This document shows positions 50,432 through 60,869 of a stretch of DNA of 64,000 bases, one piece after another. The DNA lies in assembly GCF_000001735.4 (NCBI RefSeq), contig NC_003074.8:16003261-16067260 (forward strand), read 5' to 3'. A model generated the notes under the pieces. The model was not told the DNA's origin, did no database searches, and saw only the letters and a list, made by a program, of their open reading frames with translations. Made by a program: the position numbers and the translations under genes. Within the stretch, counting starts at the first letter, position 1. The number at the start of each line of letters is the position of its first letter. The DNA comes from Arabidopsis thaliana. Lineage: Eukaryota; Streptophyta; Magnoliopsida; Brassicales; Brassicaceae.

Positions 50432-50580
50432 AAAATAAAATGGGTATTTGGTCTTTTAACCCAAAAATTGTGTTAATCAAGTAAACCACAATGTTTGAGT
50501 GTTAATTTACTTATTTTTTCTATATCTGGGTCAAGCTAGGTAAATTCCAGTAAATCAAACTAGTAAAAGTTGCTTTACAA

Positions 50581-51130
50581 ACTTTATTTCACTTTTCTGT
50601 ATCCGATTTTATCTTTTTTTATCTTTTTTTATCATGCTGATTTCAATCATTTTAAAAGATACTGGAATTGTGTTAGCTACTTGATCTAACTATGTTTAAT
50701 ATATTTACGGTTCCCGGATGATTGTTGATGAGATCGTGTTTGTTATGATTAAAACTGATCAAATTTGTTATAACCTAATTTGAGTAGTACTCTTTATATA
50801 GCAAAACTTGTTATTTTGTGGTTTAATCTCAGAGTAGTATTTGATTTTGCTGCCTTGGTTGTATAATCCAAATTTATTAGATACAGTTTGGAGCAGATCT
50901 GTACATGCAGAAGCTCTTTCAGGATACATAGTTACGGGTTTTGACTTTTATAACATTTATGTAACATACATCCTCATTTACATATAGTGCTAGGCCAAAG
51001 CTGGTAATAGTGTTATTTCTTGATGGAGAAGCTTCGGGTTCAAAGAAACATATTACTACAATTGATGAATATTCCCAATTGTTTGGTGAAGTAATTACTC
51101 TCCTTCCTCTTTGTTTTATTTATTGTATAT
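50581..51130. repeat. Tandem unit R1, second copy
   Basis: Uninterrupted counterpart of 48189-49315 (ACTTTATTTCACTTTTCT... through TTGATGGAGAAGCTTC and ATTCCCAATTGTTTGGTG). It lacks both the LINE relic and the MITE, so those inserted after the duplication or were never copied. Confidence 0.8.
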
Positions 51131-51570
51131 GTTCAGTGGTATAGCATGTAACTAGTGGGACTGAAGCAGTTAACATTTTTTTTTTTGGAGGAAATCAGCA
51201 ATAACAATTCTAGTTAATCTCTCCATGCATGCTTTTCTTAGATTACGCAAATCCCACACGAGAACGCTGAGTTCACCAAGAACGCCTGCTTGTGCATCCA
51301 GATGCTTCCCTTGGGTGCTAAGTATGCTTTTATGTACTTTGGTTGCATGGTTTTAGTTGAGATAAGACTCTGCTGCTTGTTATGTGACTGCAACAACAAG
51401 ACTTACATTTTTTAGTGCAATCAATTATCAACGCATATTAGTCAACAAGAATCTGCTCAAATATTTATATTAAATAAATAAAAAAAAAAAAAAAAAAAAC
51501 AGAGAAAGAAACGGTACTCTGGTTTTAGTTTGGACAACATGCTTCCTACTCTGGTTTCAGACATGAAGCT
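51131..51570 (+). repeat. Tandem unit R2, second copy
   Basis: Counterpart of 50001-50431, directly following R1. It contains the same exon-like segment (HENAEFTKNACLCIQMLP) and a longer poly-A run (51480-51499). Confidence 0.75.
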
Positions 51571-51810
51571 GACTCTCTATGTTCTCTTTTCAAAAACATA
51601 ACCATGGTTTTTTAGATTCTACTCATGACTTCTCCTCGTCTCTATCTTTGTTTTTATTTTTTTTCCTTATCTGCAACTTAAGCCAACATTAGCTACACAT
51701 TGATAACATACACAAGTTCAACACAAGATGAAAATGGTAGAGAATTTCAATACCTCCTCCATCGATGCCATCTAGAAGCTTTCATCATGCTCATGAATAT
51801 GAAGGGACCT

Positions 51811-52561
51811 CCATGATTTGGAGTAGCCCGCATTCTCTAATATTCCACTTGATACTGCTTGTTCGGAACTCAAAGACAAGCTCCATCGAAGTCACCTCCT
51901 CTACTTCAACTTCAAATGTGTATATATGCTCTGTTAAATATATATCTACTTCATGGACGCTTGGTGTACACTAAACTTTGAGATCATTTTGTTTGTCCTT
52001 GACGTTAATCCATACCAACGTCGAAGACTCACGAATTTTATTTGCACGTATAACCAGCCTGATACAAGCCTGAAATCTCAAGGATGTAGGAAGAGGTGAC
52101 ACATTCAACTTGATTGGCAATAAACCTCCAGCAGTAGCTCGGTGATTGAAGCATGCTGGAATTTGTGTACCGGGTAACATCGCATATCTAGAAGTCGATG
52201 TGTGCATGATGAGGTCTCTTGCTTCTTGATTCAGTTTGAAGCAGTTGGCAAACTGGAGACGAATCTCTGGATTATTAAAGCAACAATCCATTCTCTCAAG
52301 AGACTTACAGTTATTTGCATCTATCCAAGATAGGGAATTGGAAAGTTGTGGGAGTGATACCAGATTGTTGCAATCGTAGAGTCTAAGTACACGTAAACGA
52401 GACATTCCCTTTACCCATGGAGGAACTTCTTGTATATCTTTGCTCAACTGCAGCTCCGTGATGATGTCAAGGGCATGTGGGAATTCCATGAGGCTTTCAG
52501 AGTATGACATTTCAAATTTAGAAAGACGAGACCACGACGTGACCGACAAAGGAACATTCAA
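51811..52561 (-). pseudogene. Truncated second TIR-NBS-LRR (LRR and C-terminal region only)
   Basis: Minus-strand reading 52561-51971 gives WVKGMSRLRVLRLYDCNNLV, NCKSLERMDCCFNNPEIRLQ, FKLNQEARDLIMHTSTSRYA and PGTQIPACFNHRATAG, closely paralogous to the C-terminal part of the complete gene at 43071-44141. The DNA match continues past the stop at 51971 down to about 51811 (GGAGTAGCCCGCATTCTC), so the frame is prematurely closed. No TIR or NB-ARC region lies upstream; most LRRs are missing. It is a nonfunctional fragment of an RPP1-type gene. Confidence 0.85.
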
Positions 52562-52692
52562 AGTACATCAGTTCGATCAAAGTGCAGATTTTGGAGAATT
52601 TGCGATACATTCAACACGCTCCAAGCGTACAGATGCAGGAGGTAAACTCAGATCATCATAGGACACATTGATGCTTTAATCTATCTAACACG

Positions 52693-52779
52693 GATCAGTT
52701 TTTTTACTTGAATCTCTTAGGTTCCACCGGATTTCTACATACCGGATTTTGATGAAGACGAATGAAACCCGGATGTACT
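52693..52779 (+). pseudogene. Histone deacetylase (HDA9-like) exon fragment, copy 1, with stop
   Basis: After an intron-like tail and acceptor (52711-52720, AATCTCTTAG) the exon reads VPPDFYIPDFDEDE and then TGA, a premature stop where copy 2 has CAA. It matches 56862-56948 almost base for base. It is cut at 52780 by the TGTAACAACCC repeat. Confidence 0.85.
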
Positions 52780-52780
52780 T

Positions 52781-52950
52781 TGTAACAACCCGTCCCGTGG
52801 GACCCGCCCACGTGGCCACTCTCTGCCACGTGGCATCCCGTTGGCGCTGTAGCGCATCGACCCTAACCTCTCTCCTTGGACCCCAAAGCCCACCAGGTAG
52901 GTTATTGGTGCGCTTGGCGTTCCTCGAACCCAAGACCTCACCTTTTAACA
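52781..52950 (+). mobile_element. TGTAACAACCC repeat, copy 3, truncated
   Basis: Starts TGTAACAACCCGTCCCGTGG and continues through GGCGCTGTAGCGCATCGACC and TTATTGGTGCGCTTGGCGTT to about CACCTTTTAACAACTTTCC, as in copy 1. It then ends without the second inverted arm. It interrupts the HDA exon fragment. Confidence 0.75.
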
Positions 52951-52969
52951 ACTTTCCATAGGACAAGCT

Positions 52970-53050
52970 GCTTAACCTGAAAATTCAATGAAAATATTCT
53001 GAATATCTTCTAAAAAGAGTTCTTAAGTCCATAAAGGTCAATCTGGCACA
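52970..53050 (-). pseudogene. Short duplicate of the tyrosine-phosphatase intron segment
   Basis: GCTTAACCTGAAAATTCAAT and the following AT-rich bases repeat at about 53811-53870 beside the phosphatase exon. It is therefore probably a second partial copy of the same gene region, without its exon. Confidence 0.45.
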
Positions 53051-53166
53051 CACGAAACCAGAAAGTGTTCAATCGTCAACAGATCCAACCTGAGGAAATC
53101 ATGCTCCTTGCTATCTTAAGAGTGAAAGAATGACAAAAAGCACAAACCAACAAAGCTAAAGGGCAA

Positions 53167-53640
53167 GTGATCAAAACCCGAACCTGTACCAAGACTTCCC
53201 ATCCCGAGCTTGTGATCTGCAATACGAATGCAGCGTGGAAGGATGATAGAGCCACAGGTTTGGCTTGGGTTTTCAAGAGATCTGAGATCCAATTTGGAAA
53301 AGGATCAAAAGGGATTCGAAATATTGGCTCGCCATTAATGGCGGAAGCTTCAGCAGTCCTCTCGGCAATCCAACATGCAATTGAGCTTGGGATTCGCCAT
53401 CTTCACTTCGCTTCAGATTTGTCTTCACTAATCAAAGCGCTAAATTCGGAGACTCTCTCAAAAGAACTCCATGGGATTCAATACGATATCCTTCACCTAT
53501 CCTTTAATTTTGATGTACTCTCATTTAATTTTATCTCCAGAGCTTCAAACAAAGCAGCAGATGTGCTTGCTAAGGAGACTCTCCGTGTATTTCTTTCCTC
53601 GTCTTGAATGAGAAAAACGAGTGTTTGCCAAAAAAAAAAA
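53167..53640 (+). mobile_element. 5'-truncated LINE 3' end: RNase H domain and poly-A tail
   Basis: The open frame 53167-53607 encodes an RNase H domain: CNTNAAWKDDRATGLAWVFK (first catalytic region, Asn where Asp is usual), MAEASAVLSAIQHAI (catalytic Glu), HFASDLSSLIKAL (Asp) and SNKAADVLAKE. It is followed within 25 bases by a poly-A run (53630-53640). This is the 3' end of a plant LINE with most of pol missing. The frame is intact apart from the missing N-terminus and the D-to-N change. Confidence 0.85.
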
Positions 53641-53649
53641 GTCCAGCAA

Positions 53650-53950
53650 ACAACAACAAACACCTCTAATGGTATAAACCAGAAATTAATATCCGCATTC
53701 AGCTTCTCCAGTCTCTTAATGGAAATTACCTTCTCAAAACTTTGAGCTCCACCATAATATGGATCATGAACAAACTTGTCATTGTGTTTCTTGCAATAAG
53801 AACACATTAGCTTAACCTGAAAATTCAATGAAAATCTATCAACTAAATAGAGTTCCAAAGTCCTGCAAACAAACACCGACGGTACCTTCTTATCTGCATC
53901 AGGCGGGAAATTCCCTCTCGCTTTCTATACATTGTAAGCCTTCAATATAT
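53650..53950 (-). pseudogene. Low-molecular-weight protein tyrosine phosphatase fragment
   Basis: Minus-strand pieces read GNFPPDADKK (about 53888-53925), then after an intron VKLMCSYCKKHNDKFVHDPY and GGAQSFEKV. These are the C-terminal segments of plant LMW-PTP (the D-P-Y loop with the general-acid Asp is present). The P-loop exon (CxxxxxCRSP type) is not seen, so it cannot be active. The parent is probably the At3g44620-type gene, which I recall in the same chromosome region. Confidence 0.7.
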
Positions 53951-54430
53951 CCTCTGCAAACATCAAACATTCAAACTCATATTCACTACAATTCTCCATA
54001 ACTAATCAGATCTAACCACACAATTCCTCTATTAAGTTAAATAAATTACTATTTGTTCTACGTTTGTTTTGTTCATCCATTGCAAGAATGAGATCAAACT
54101 CTATGATCTTATAAAGTCTGCAAACCATTGGTAAATCATTTTAAAAAAAACCCTCAAGTATCAGCAGATCCATTTTAAAATTCTAAACTATATTATTAAT
54201 AAAAACCCTTACCTAAGAGATTTAAGTGACAAAAACCCTTAAGTACTAATCGATCTATTTAAAACCTCTACACTATTAACAAAACTAACCCACAAATATT
54301 TACAGATATATTTTAGACTCCTCAAGTAAAGATCTTTTAACCAATAAACTCACTTGTCTATAGTATCGTCATAATCCTAAACGACTGTTATCATATAAAT
54401 ATTATTGTGTTTTGATTTAATAAAAGATGA
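53951..54430. other. AT-rich spacer with short repeated motifs
   Basis: No gene. Between 54140 and 54330 the words AAAACCCTTAAGTA / AAAACCCTCAAGTA recur at roughly 60-base spacing, a short degenerate tandem array. Confidence 0.45.
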
Positions 54431-56863
54431 TGTGTATATCGTCATGTTACATCAAAACATTCTGTAATTAAAAAGTGGGTGGAGGAAACAGATTTTCAGT
54501 TTGGATGCTTGTTGGAGACAAGGGTTAAGGAGAAGAAAGCGGAGATATTAAGAAGTAAAATGTTTATGGATTGGACAGTGATAACAAATTACGAGTTCAA
54601 TCCAAGGGGACGTATATGGGTAATGTGGAGAAGTAGCACGAGGCTAACTCCATTTTTTAAAAGTGCTCAGATGATAACTTGTTCAGTTAAGCTTGTTGAT
54701 CGACAAGAAGAGTTTTTTTGCTCTTTTGTTTATGCGTTGAACACAGTAGAAGAAAGGAAGACCTTGTGGCAGGAACTGAAAGATCACTACGATTCACCAA
54801 TTATCCGGGGAAAACCTTGGCTCATTTTTGGTGATTTCAATGAAACTTTGGACATAGAGGAACACTCCCATGCGGATGTACACCCTGCAGTAACGTCTGG
54901 TATGAAGGATTTCCAAGATACAATGAGTTATTGTTCTATAACAGATATGTTGTCACATGGTCCACTTTACACATGGTGTAATAAGCGGGAACATGATCTA
55001 ATTCTGAAAAAACTAGATCGGGTGCTGGTTAATGATGTGTGGCTCCATGATTTCCCGCAATCTTACACGTTTTTTGAGGCTGGAGGATGCTCGGACCATT
55101 TGCGAGGTATAATAAACCTCCATGGTGGAGAAGAAGACAAAACAAAATGTAGGAGACCTTTTAAGTTTGTCAATGTTATTGCAGAAATGGAGGAGTTTAA
55201 GCCTTTGATTGATAACTATTGGAAGGAAACAGAGCCGATATTCTTGTCCACTTCTACTCTTTTCCGCTTCAACAAGAAATTAAAGGGGCTTAAACCTAAG
55301 ATAAAATCGCTTGCCAAAGAAAGATTAGGCAATCTGGTGCAGAAATCAAAAGAAGCATACGAAGTCTTATGCAAGAAACAAGAGGAAAATTTATCTCACC
55401 CGTCATTGCATACTATGGAAGCAGAGAATGAGGCTTACACGAGGTGGGATTTTGTGGCTGGACTTGAGGAGAAGTACCTAAAGCAAAAATCGAAGCTGCA
55501 TTGGATGCAAGTGGGAGACAAAAATAATAAAACTTTCCATAGAGCAGTGGTAGCTAGAGAAGCAAAAAACCAGATCAAGGAAATCCAATGTTCAGATGGG
55601 AGTGTGGTTAAAGGTGACGCAGTAAAAAAGGAAGCTGAAATTTTTTTCCGAGAATTCCTGCAGTTCATCCCCGAAGACTATCTAGGTTTTGAGCTTAATG
55701 AGCTTCAAGATCTGCTGCCTTTCCGGTGTTCCGAGAATGACCAAGAGATGCTTACTAGTGAGGTGTCTGCGGGAGAAATTCAGAGGGTCTTGTTTTCCAT
55801 GCCGAAAGATAAATCCCCAGGCCCGGATGGATATACTACGGATTTCTATACGGCAACATGGGATATCATCGGACCTAAATTCACAATGGCAATCCAATCT
55901 TTTTTTGCTACAGGTTTCCTTCCTAAGGGAATAAATTCCACTATTTTGTCTCTGATTCCAAAGAAGTTGGAAGCCAAGGAAATGAAAGATTATCGACCTA
56001 TCTCATGCTGCAACGTCCTCTACAAGGTTATTTCGAAAATCATTGCAAATAGATTAAAAGTGCTATTGTCAGAGTTTATCGCAGGGAATCAATCGGCGTT
56101 TATAAAGGACAGATTACTTATTGAAAATCTACTTCTCGCTACAGAACTAGTCAAGGACTACCATAAAGATTCGATCTCAAGTCGTTGTGCTATCAAAATA
56201 GACATCTCAAAAGCGTTTGACTCGGTCCAATGGTCTTTTCTCATTAATGTTCTAGAGGCCATGAACTTCCCACCCATGTTCATACATTGGATAAAGCTTT
56301 GTATTACTACGGCTTCGTTCTCGGTCCAAGTTAATGGAGATCTTGTCGGTTATTTTCAAAGTGCTAGGGGTTTACGACAGGGCTGCTCATTATCGCCATA
56401 TCTTTTTGTAATAAGCATGGACGTCCTCTCTAAGATGTTGGATAAGGCAGCGGATGCACGTCGGTTTGGTTTCCACCCGAAATGCAAGAGCTTAGGCTTA
56501 ACACATCTTAGTTTTGCAGACGATTTAATGGTCTTATCGGATGGCAAAGTACGTTCAGTTGAGGGAATAGTGGAGGTGTTTGATGAGTTCTATAAGCATT
56601 CAGGGCTGCGGATTAGCATGGAGAAGTCGACGATGTATATGGCAGGAGTTCCACAAATCGTAAGACAAGAAATTGTTGGGAAATTCCCTTTTGATATTGG
56701 GCATCTGCAGGTGAGATATTTAGGTCTCCCCCTAGTCACTAAAAGACTCACGGCTGGGGATTATGCACCTCTTATTGAGCAAATTCGAAGACGCATTGCG
56801 TCATGGACATCTCGTTTTCTCTCATTTGCAGGTCGGTTAAATTTGATACACTCTATACTATGA
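54431..56863 (+). mobile_element. LINE (non-LTR retrotransposon): endonuclease and reverse transcriptase, truncated at both ends
   Basis: One long open frame without internal stops from 54431 (an ATG is not required; the usual LINE N-terminus is missing) to a TGA at 56861-56863. The AP-type endonuclease region has LLETRVKE, LIFGDFNE and GGCSDH. The reverse transcriptase has LIPKK, DYRPISCCNVLYK, IKIDISKAFDSV, RGLRQGCSLSPYLF and the catalytic LSFADDLMVL. It stops after the RT thumb (FLSFAGRLNLI); the zinc-finger and RNase H end is absent. The stop is formed where HDA-fragment DNA begins, so the 3' end is a recombination junction, not a poly-A end. Uninterrupted coding implies recent activity. 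Confidence 0.93.
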
Positions 56864-57300
56864 TCAGTTTTTTTACTTGAATTTCTTAGGTTCCACCGGA
56901 TTTCTACATACCAGATTTTGATGAAGACGAACAAAATCCGGATGTACGTGTGGATCGTAAGTATCGATAACCACCTTCAAGTAGTCTACTTTAGTCCCTT
57001 TGTTTTCTCAATGACTAATGTTATATATTGTAAACGGTTTGAATGTTTCAGAGCGTTCACGGGATAAGCAGATCCAGAGGGATGATGAATATTTCGATGG
57101 AGACAACGATAACGATGCGTCGTAAAACATCGATTCTTAGAAATTGTTGGTTAATTTTTTTGTTTAGTTATGAGATTTGTAATGATATCAACATTTTAAC
57201 GGCTATTGGGGCACCAAAACCGCTTCTGATTGATTCCATCTTCTTCATCTTTTCGTCTTGGTGTATATGAATGAAGCTTTTTGGTTCACTTTCTCATCAT
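56862..57300 (+). pseudogene. Histone deacetylase (HDA9/HDA10/HDA17-like) 3' fragment, copy 2
   Basis: Two exons, 56890-56956 and 57052-57125, splice with GT-AG to VPPDFYIPDFDEDEQNPDVR and, after the junction, [20 protein letters not shown] followed by DAS and stop. This is the C-terminal tail of class I plant deacetylase HDA9. An authentic-looking 3' untranslated sequence follows. No catalytic domain lies upstream; the LINE abuts the preceding intron. A. thaliana has truncated HDA9 relatives (HDA10, HDA17) on this chromosome arm, so this is further debris of that duplication cluster. Confidence 0.88.
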
Positions 57301-58253
57301 TGTGACTTATATAGTGATCAAATTCGTTATATATTGTACAGTACAATTTGCACTTGATCAAATTCAATTTTATTTTTAGGCACCCTTGTTAGTAAAAAAC
57401 ACTAAAGATTAATAGAAAAAATAGATTTAAAAACGCTAGTGAGAAATACGCAGAGAATTATTAAGATTAAACAGAAAAATACATTTGAAAAGCAAAATTC
57501 AGTGATTATTAACAAAATCTGAGAAAGAACAGAAAAAAAAAGATCAAGGATATGATTTTTCTTGATCAAAATTTGCATCAGAGTCATGGAAGTTTTAGAT
57601 TTCCAACACTGCTCAATTGAGCTTCTTTTATCAATGGTGATTTAACTCATCATTTGCAATCAGATGGATGTATATGTATATATATAAATCGAGCAACTTA
57701 AGACTCGATGTTAAATAAAAAAACATTAGAAAGAATATACAACGAAAACACAAATGAATAAAGAAATTTAGAAAATGATAAGCAATGGGGAGACTGAAAA
57801 TAATTGTTTTCCTGGTGCAGAGGTATTTATTGGGGGCTGCGAGAGAGGTAGGTTTTTTTTTTGTTATATAGAGGTGGTCAGAATCTAAGCCCTAGGGTTA
57901 AATTTGTTAACCATGGTTAAGTTAACATTATAATTTTAGATATTCCATTAAATATATGAAATTTTTTTATAGAAAAAGGTTTGGTTATTTATTTATTTTT
58001 TTGGAGTTTGAAGTTTTCAAGTTTGTCTGATCAATTATTTTTCGTGTTTAGGATTTTCAAATTTGGAAAATATAACATAAAGTCTGAAATGATTAAAGTT
58101 GATGGAGCGGACAAAACCGTCTATGAATTATACTTTTTTTTTACCATTCTTAAATTAGACAAATTGTTAGGAATGTCTTTCCAAAACTATCATTTTTTAA
58201 TTCTACCCATTATGTAATCTATTTTTATTTATAGTCTTTTAATTTTTAATGAA
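57301..58253. other. AT-rich spacer
   Basis: No supported gene. Open frames here are short and AT-rich. A TATATA run lies near 57672-57685. Confidence 0.45.
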
Positions 58254-58377
58254 CACTAGATTTTAACCTGCGGTATACCGCGGGGCTATATTATTTTAGA
58301 AAAAATCAAAATGTAATATGCTTAATTGATTATCATTATTATATAACCTATTATTTTGTATTTTTTTGAATATAAAA

Positions 58378-58423
<46 letters not shown>

Positions 58424-58508
58424 AGTGTACAATTTTAGGATTTAACATGTGGTACGACGGACAATTTTTTTTATTAGTATAGACAATAATGTTAGATTTT
58501 ACGATTTT
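58254..58508 (-). mobile_element. Helitron-like 3' terminus with palindrome, next to repeat X
   Basis: On the minus strand a GC-rich palindrome (CCCCGCGGTATACCGCAGG, 58270-58288) is followed about 6 bases later by CTAG and then host T. That is the helitron 3' signature: hairpin plus CTRR end. The element would extend rightward into repeat X at 58509. An (AT)n microsatellite lies at 58382-58420. The left X copy lacks this terminus. I cannot find the matching TC 5' end. Confidence 0.5.
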
Positions 58509-60869
58509 TTTGTGTATTAAAGTTAATAATTTTATATATGTACAATTAAAGAAACTGATGCTGATAAAATATTAAAACAAGATTTAAACCGTATTATTAC
58601 TTTTGGTTGATGATATTATAAATTTGTATTAATATCGATCCAAACCCGTCCCACCATATAACTCTCGTGAGATATTACTTTTTATAAGTTTTAATATTTC
58701 AATAATCTATTTCAAAAATTAATATTTTTTTGCCTTTTACGTAATGACATATTTTGTAATTCTTACTAAACAAAATAACTCTACAAAATGTAGTTCAATT
58801 TTTTTAATGTAGATAATGTTATAAATAAATATTTAGTTTAGTCATAATTTGTGATTGATATGTACTTGAGTTTTTGGACTACCTGTATTTCACGTCATTT
58901 AATAGCCTAAATTGGGTAGTTTTGTAACATTATTTGAAACAATAATATTATCTTAATATATGTACATTTTACTAACTGAAAATATGAGATTGATTCTTTA
59001 TATTACACTGAAAATGAATGATTCAAACTAAAGATCAGAGTGTAATATAGTTTAGCTTAAAAAATAATTAAAACGATTTTATTTATATATTTAGTTTCCT
59101 AAATTTTAGTTTAGATTCAGAAAATAATTTTTTAACTTCCTTAGAAGATGATAAACATATATGGAAGATTTGAATCTCTATTCATATATATTTAAAAAAT
59201 CAATAAAGTCAATATAATTAAAGGATAGATTAGAAGAAATTTTCTTGAATGCTAAATAATTAATTTGTTATTTATAAACGAAATATTAGATGCTGTAAAA
59301 AACGAAATATTAAATAAATATGGAAAGAAAATCATACCTTAAAAGATTTTGTATTACTGAAACCGATTTTTTTTACAGCAAATTAAAACCAAAAATTAAT
59401 AAATACTTATGAGAGGTTTTAGGAATGATAATTTTTGAAGTAATGCTAGATTTTTTTTGAAGTAATGGTGGAGTTAATATAGAGAGATTTTAGGCAATAT
59501 TTTTGTTAGGTAAATATTTGATTTAAAATGTCGATTGAAAAAAATATATTCAGTGGCATTGAGTCGTAAATAAATTCCAAGTCCAAGATTTATTTGTTAA
59601 AATGGCTGCAAAAATGTATATGTAGATTTTACCCTTATTTGAAAAAGTTGAAGGTTAACAAAATAAAATAATAATTTTTTCCGCAAAAAATATTCCGACA
59701 ATAATTTTCTGCCAAAACTCTTAAAAACTCTTGTAAATCCGACTCTTTAAAAATCTTGTATATCTTTTTAAAACCTTTTATAAGGGTTCACAAGAGTTTT
59801 AAAATAGTTCAAAAATATTTACAAATGTTGTAAAATATTTATAATAATTTTTTTGAAAAGTTAATAAATGATTTACATATGTTTTTGAAGACTTTATAAG
59901 AGTTATAAGGATTTTAAAAACTCTTGTATATGATTTTAAAACCTTTTACAGTGGTTTTAAAAAGACTTACAACGATTTAATGGATGACGGTAACAGGACG
60001 ATGAAATTTTTAAATCGACATTACCAAGTTTTAAAAATTTATATTTACATATTTTAATAAGCATTAACACAAAATTGATTAAACAAAATATATTGAAGCG
60101 GAATCTTGCCATATAAAGTATGGTTTTCAAATTTAGTAACTCATAAGATCTTGACACATGTCAATTTTATCGATAAGATGTTTACATGTGTTATTTAAGA
60201 TTTAACTTTTTTATTCTCTTATAAAAATAGAAAACCTAAAAAAAGAAACAAATTTACATTTACTAAATTCTATGTCTATAAATTAATAAAAATATTTATT
60301 TTTACGAACAAAAACAAAAATTAACAAATTTGTTTTTATATGTGTTATTGGTCAATTAAATTTTTTTAGCATGTATCAAATATAAAACAAAATCATTTAG
60401 TATGGATATTAACTAATTAAAAAGAACATTGAAGTTTCAAATAACAAAATAATTTAATTAACATTATATTAATTGATTTCAATTGTATTTATCAATGTAA
60501 TATAATATTTTTATTTGAATACTTAGAGAGAATATTAGTATATTCATACTTGTCTTAGTCTAAGAATTTCAACGCATGTTGTCATTAGTGAAAACACCAA
60601 AAATTAGGAAAATATGGTTTAGAGGGATTGATTTTTAATTATTTAATAAATTTGATGTCATTTAAATTAGTTTGACATTAGGTAAAACTAACTTATGAGA
60701 TTATGGCATATAGCAAAATTATATCTTAACAATGTTTCCTTTCCAAAATATTTTTTGAATTATTCATTTTTGTTTTGTTTATTATGTTTTGTTATTTGTT
60801 AGTTATTTTAATATGAGCTAATATATAGATTTGATATGATATACATATTATGTTGATACAACACTTAAT
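58509..60869. repeat. 2.36-kb direct repeat X, right copy
   Basis: Same orientation and nearly identical to 37906-40277. It directly abuts the copia right arm at 60869/60870. It is noncoding; the only open frame above 60 codons (59957-60157, minus) is present in both copies with one change and looks fortuitous. Confidence 0.9.

Noticed and set aside
37906..60869. Repeat X copies as the LTRs of one giant retrotransposon carrying the NLR block
   Set aside because: X has no convincing TG...CA borders with a matching 5-bp duplication, no primer-binding site or polypurine tract at the inner edges, and the block has no gag-pol in order.
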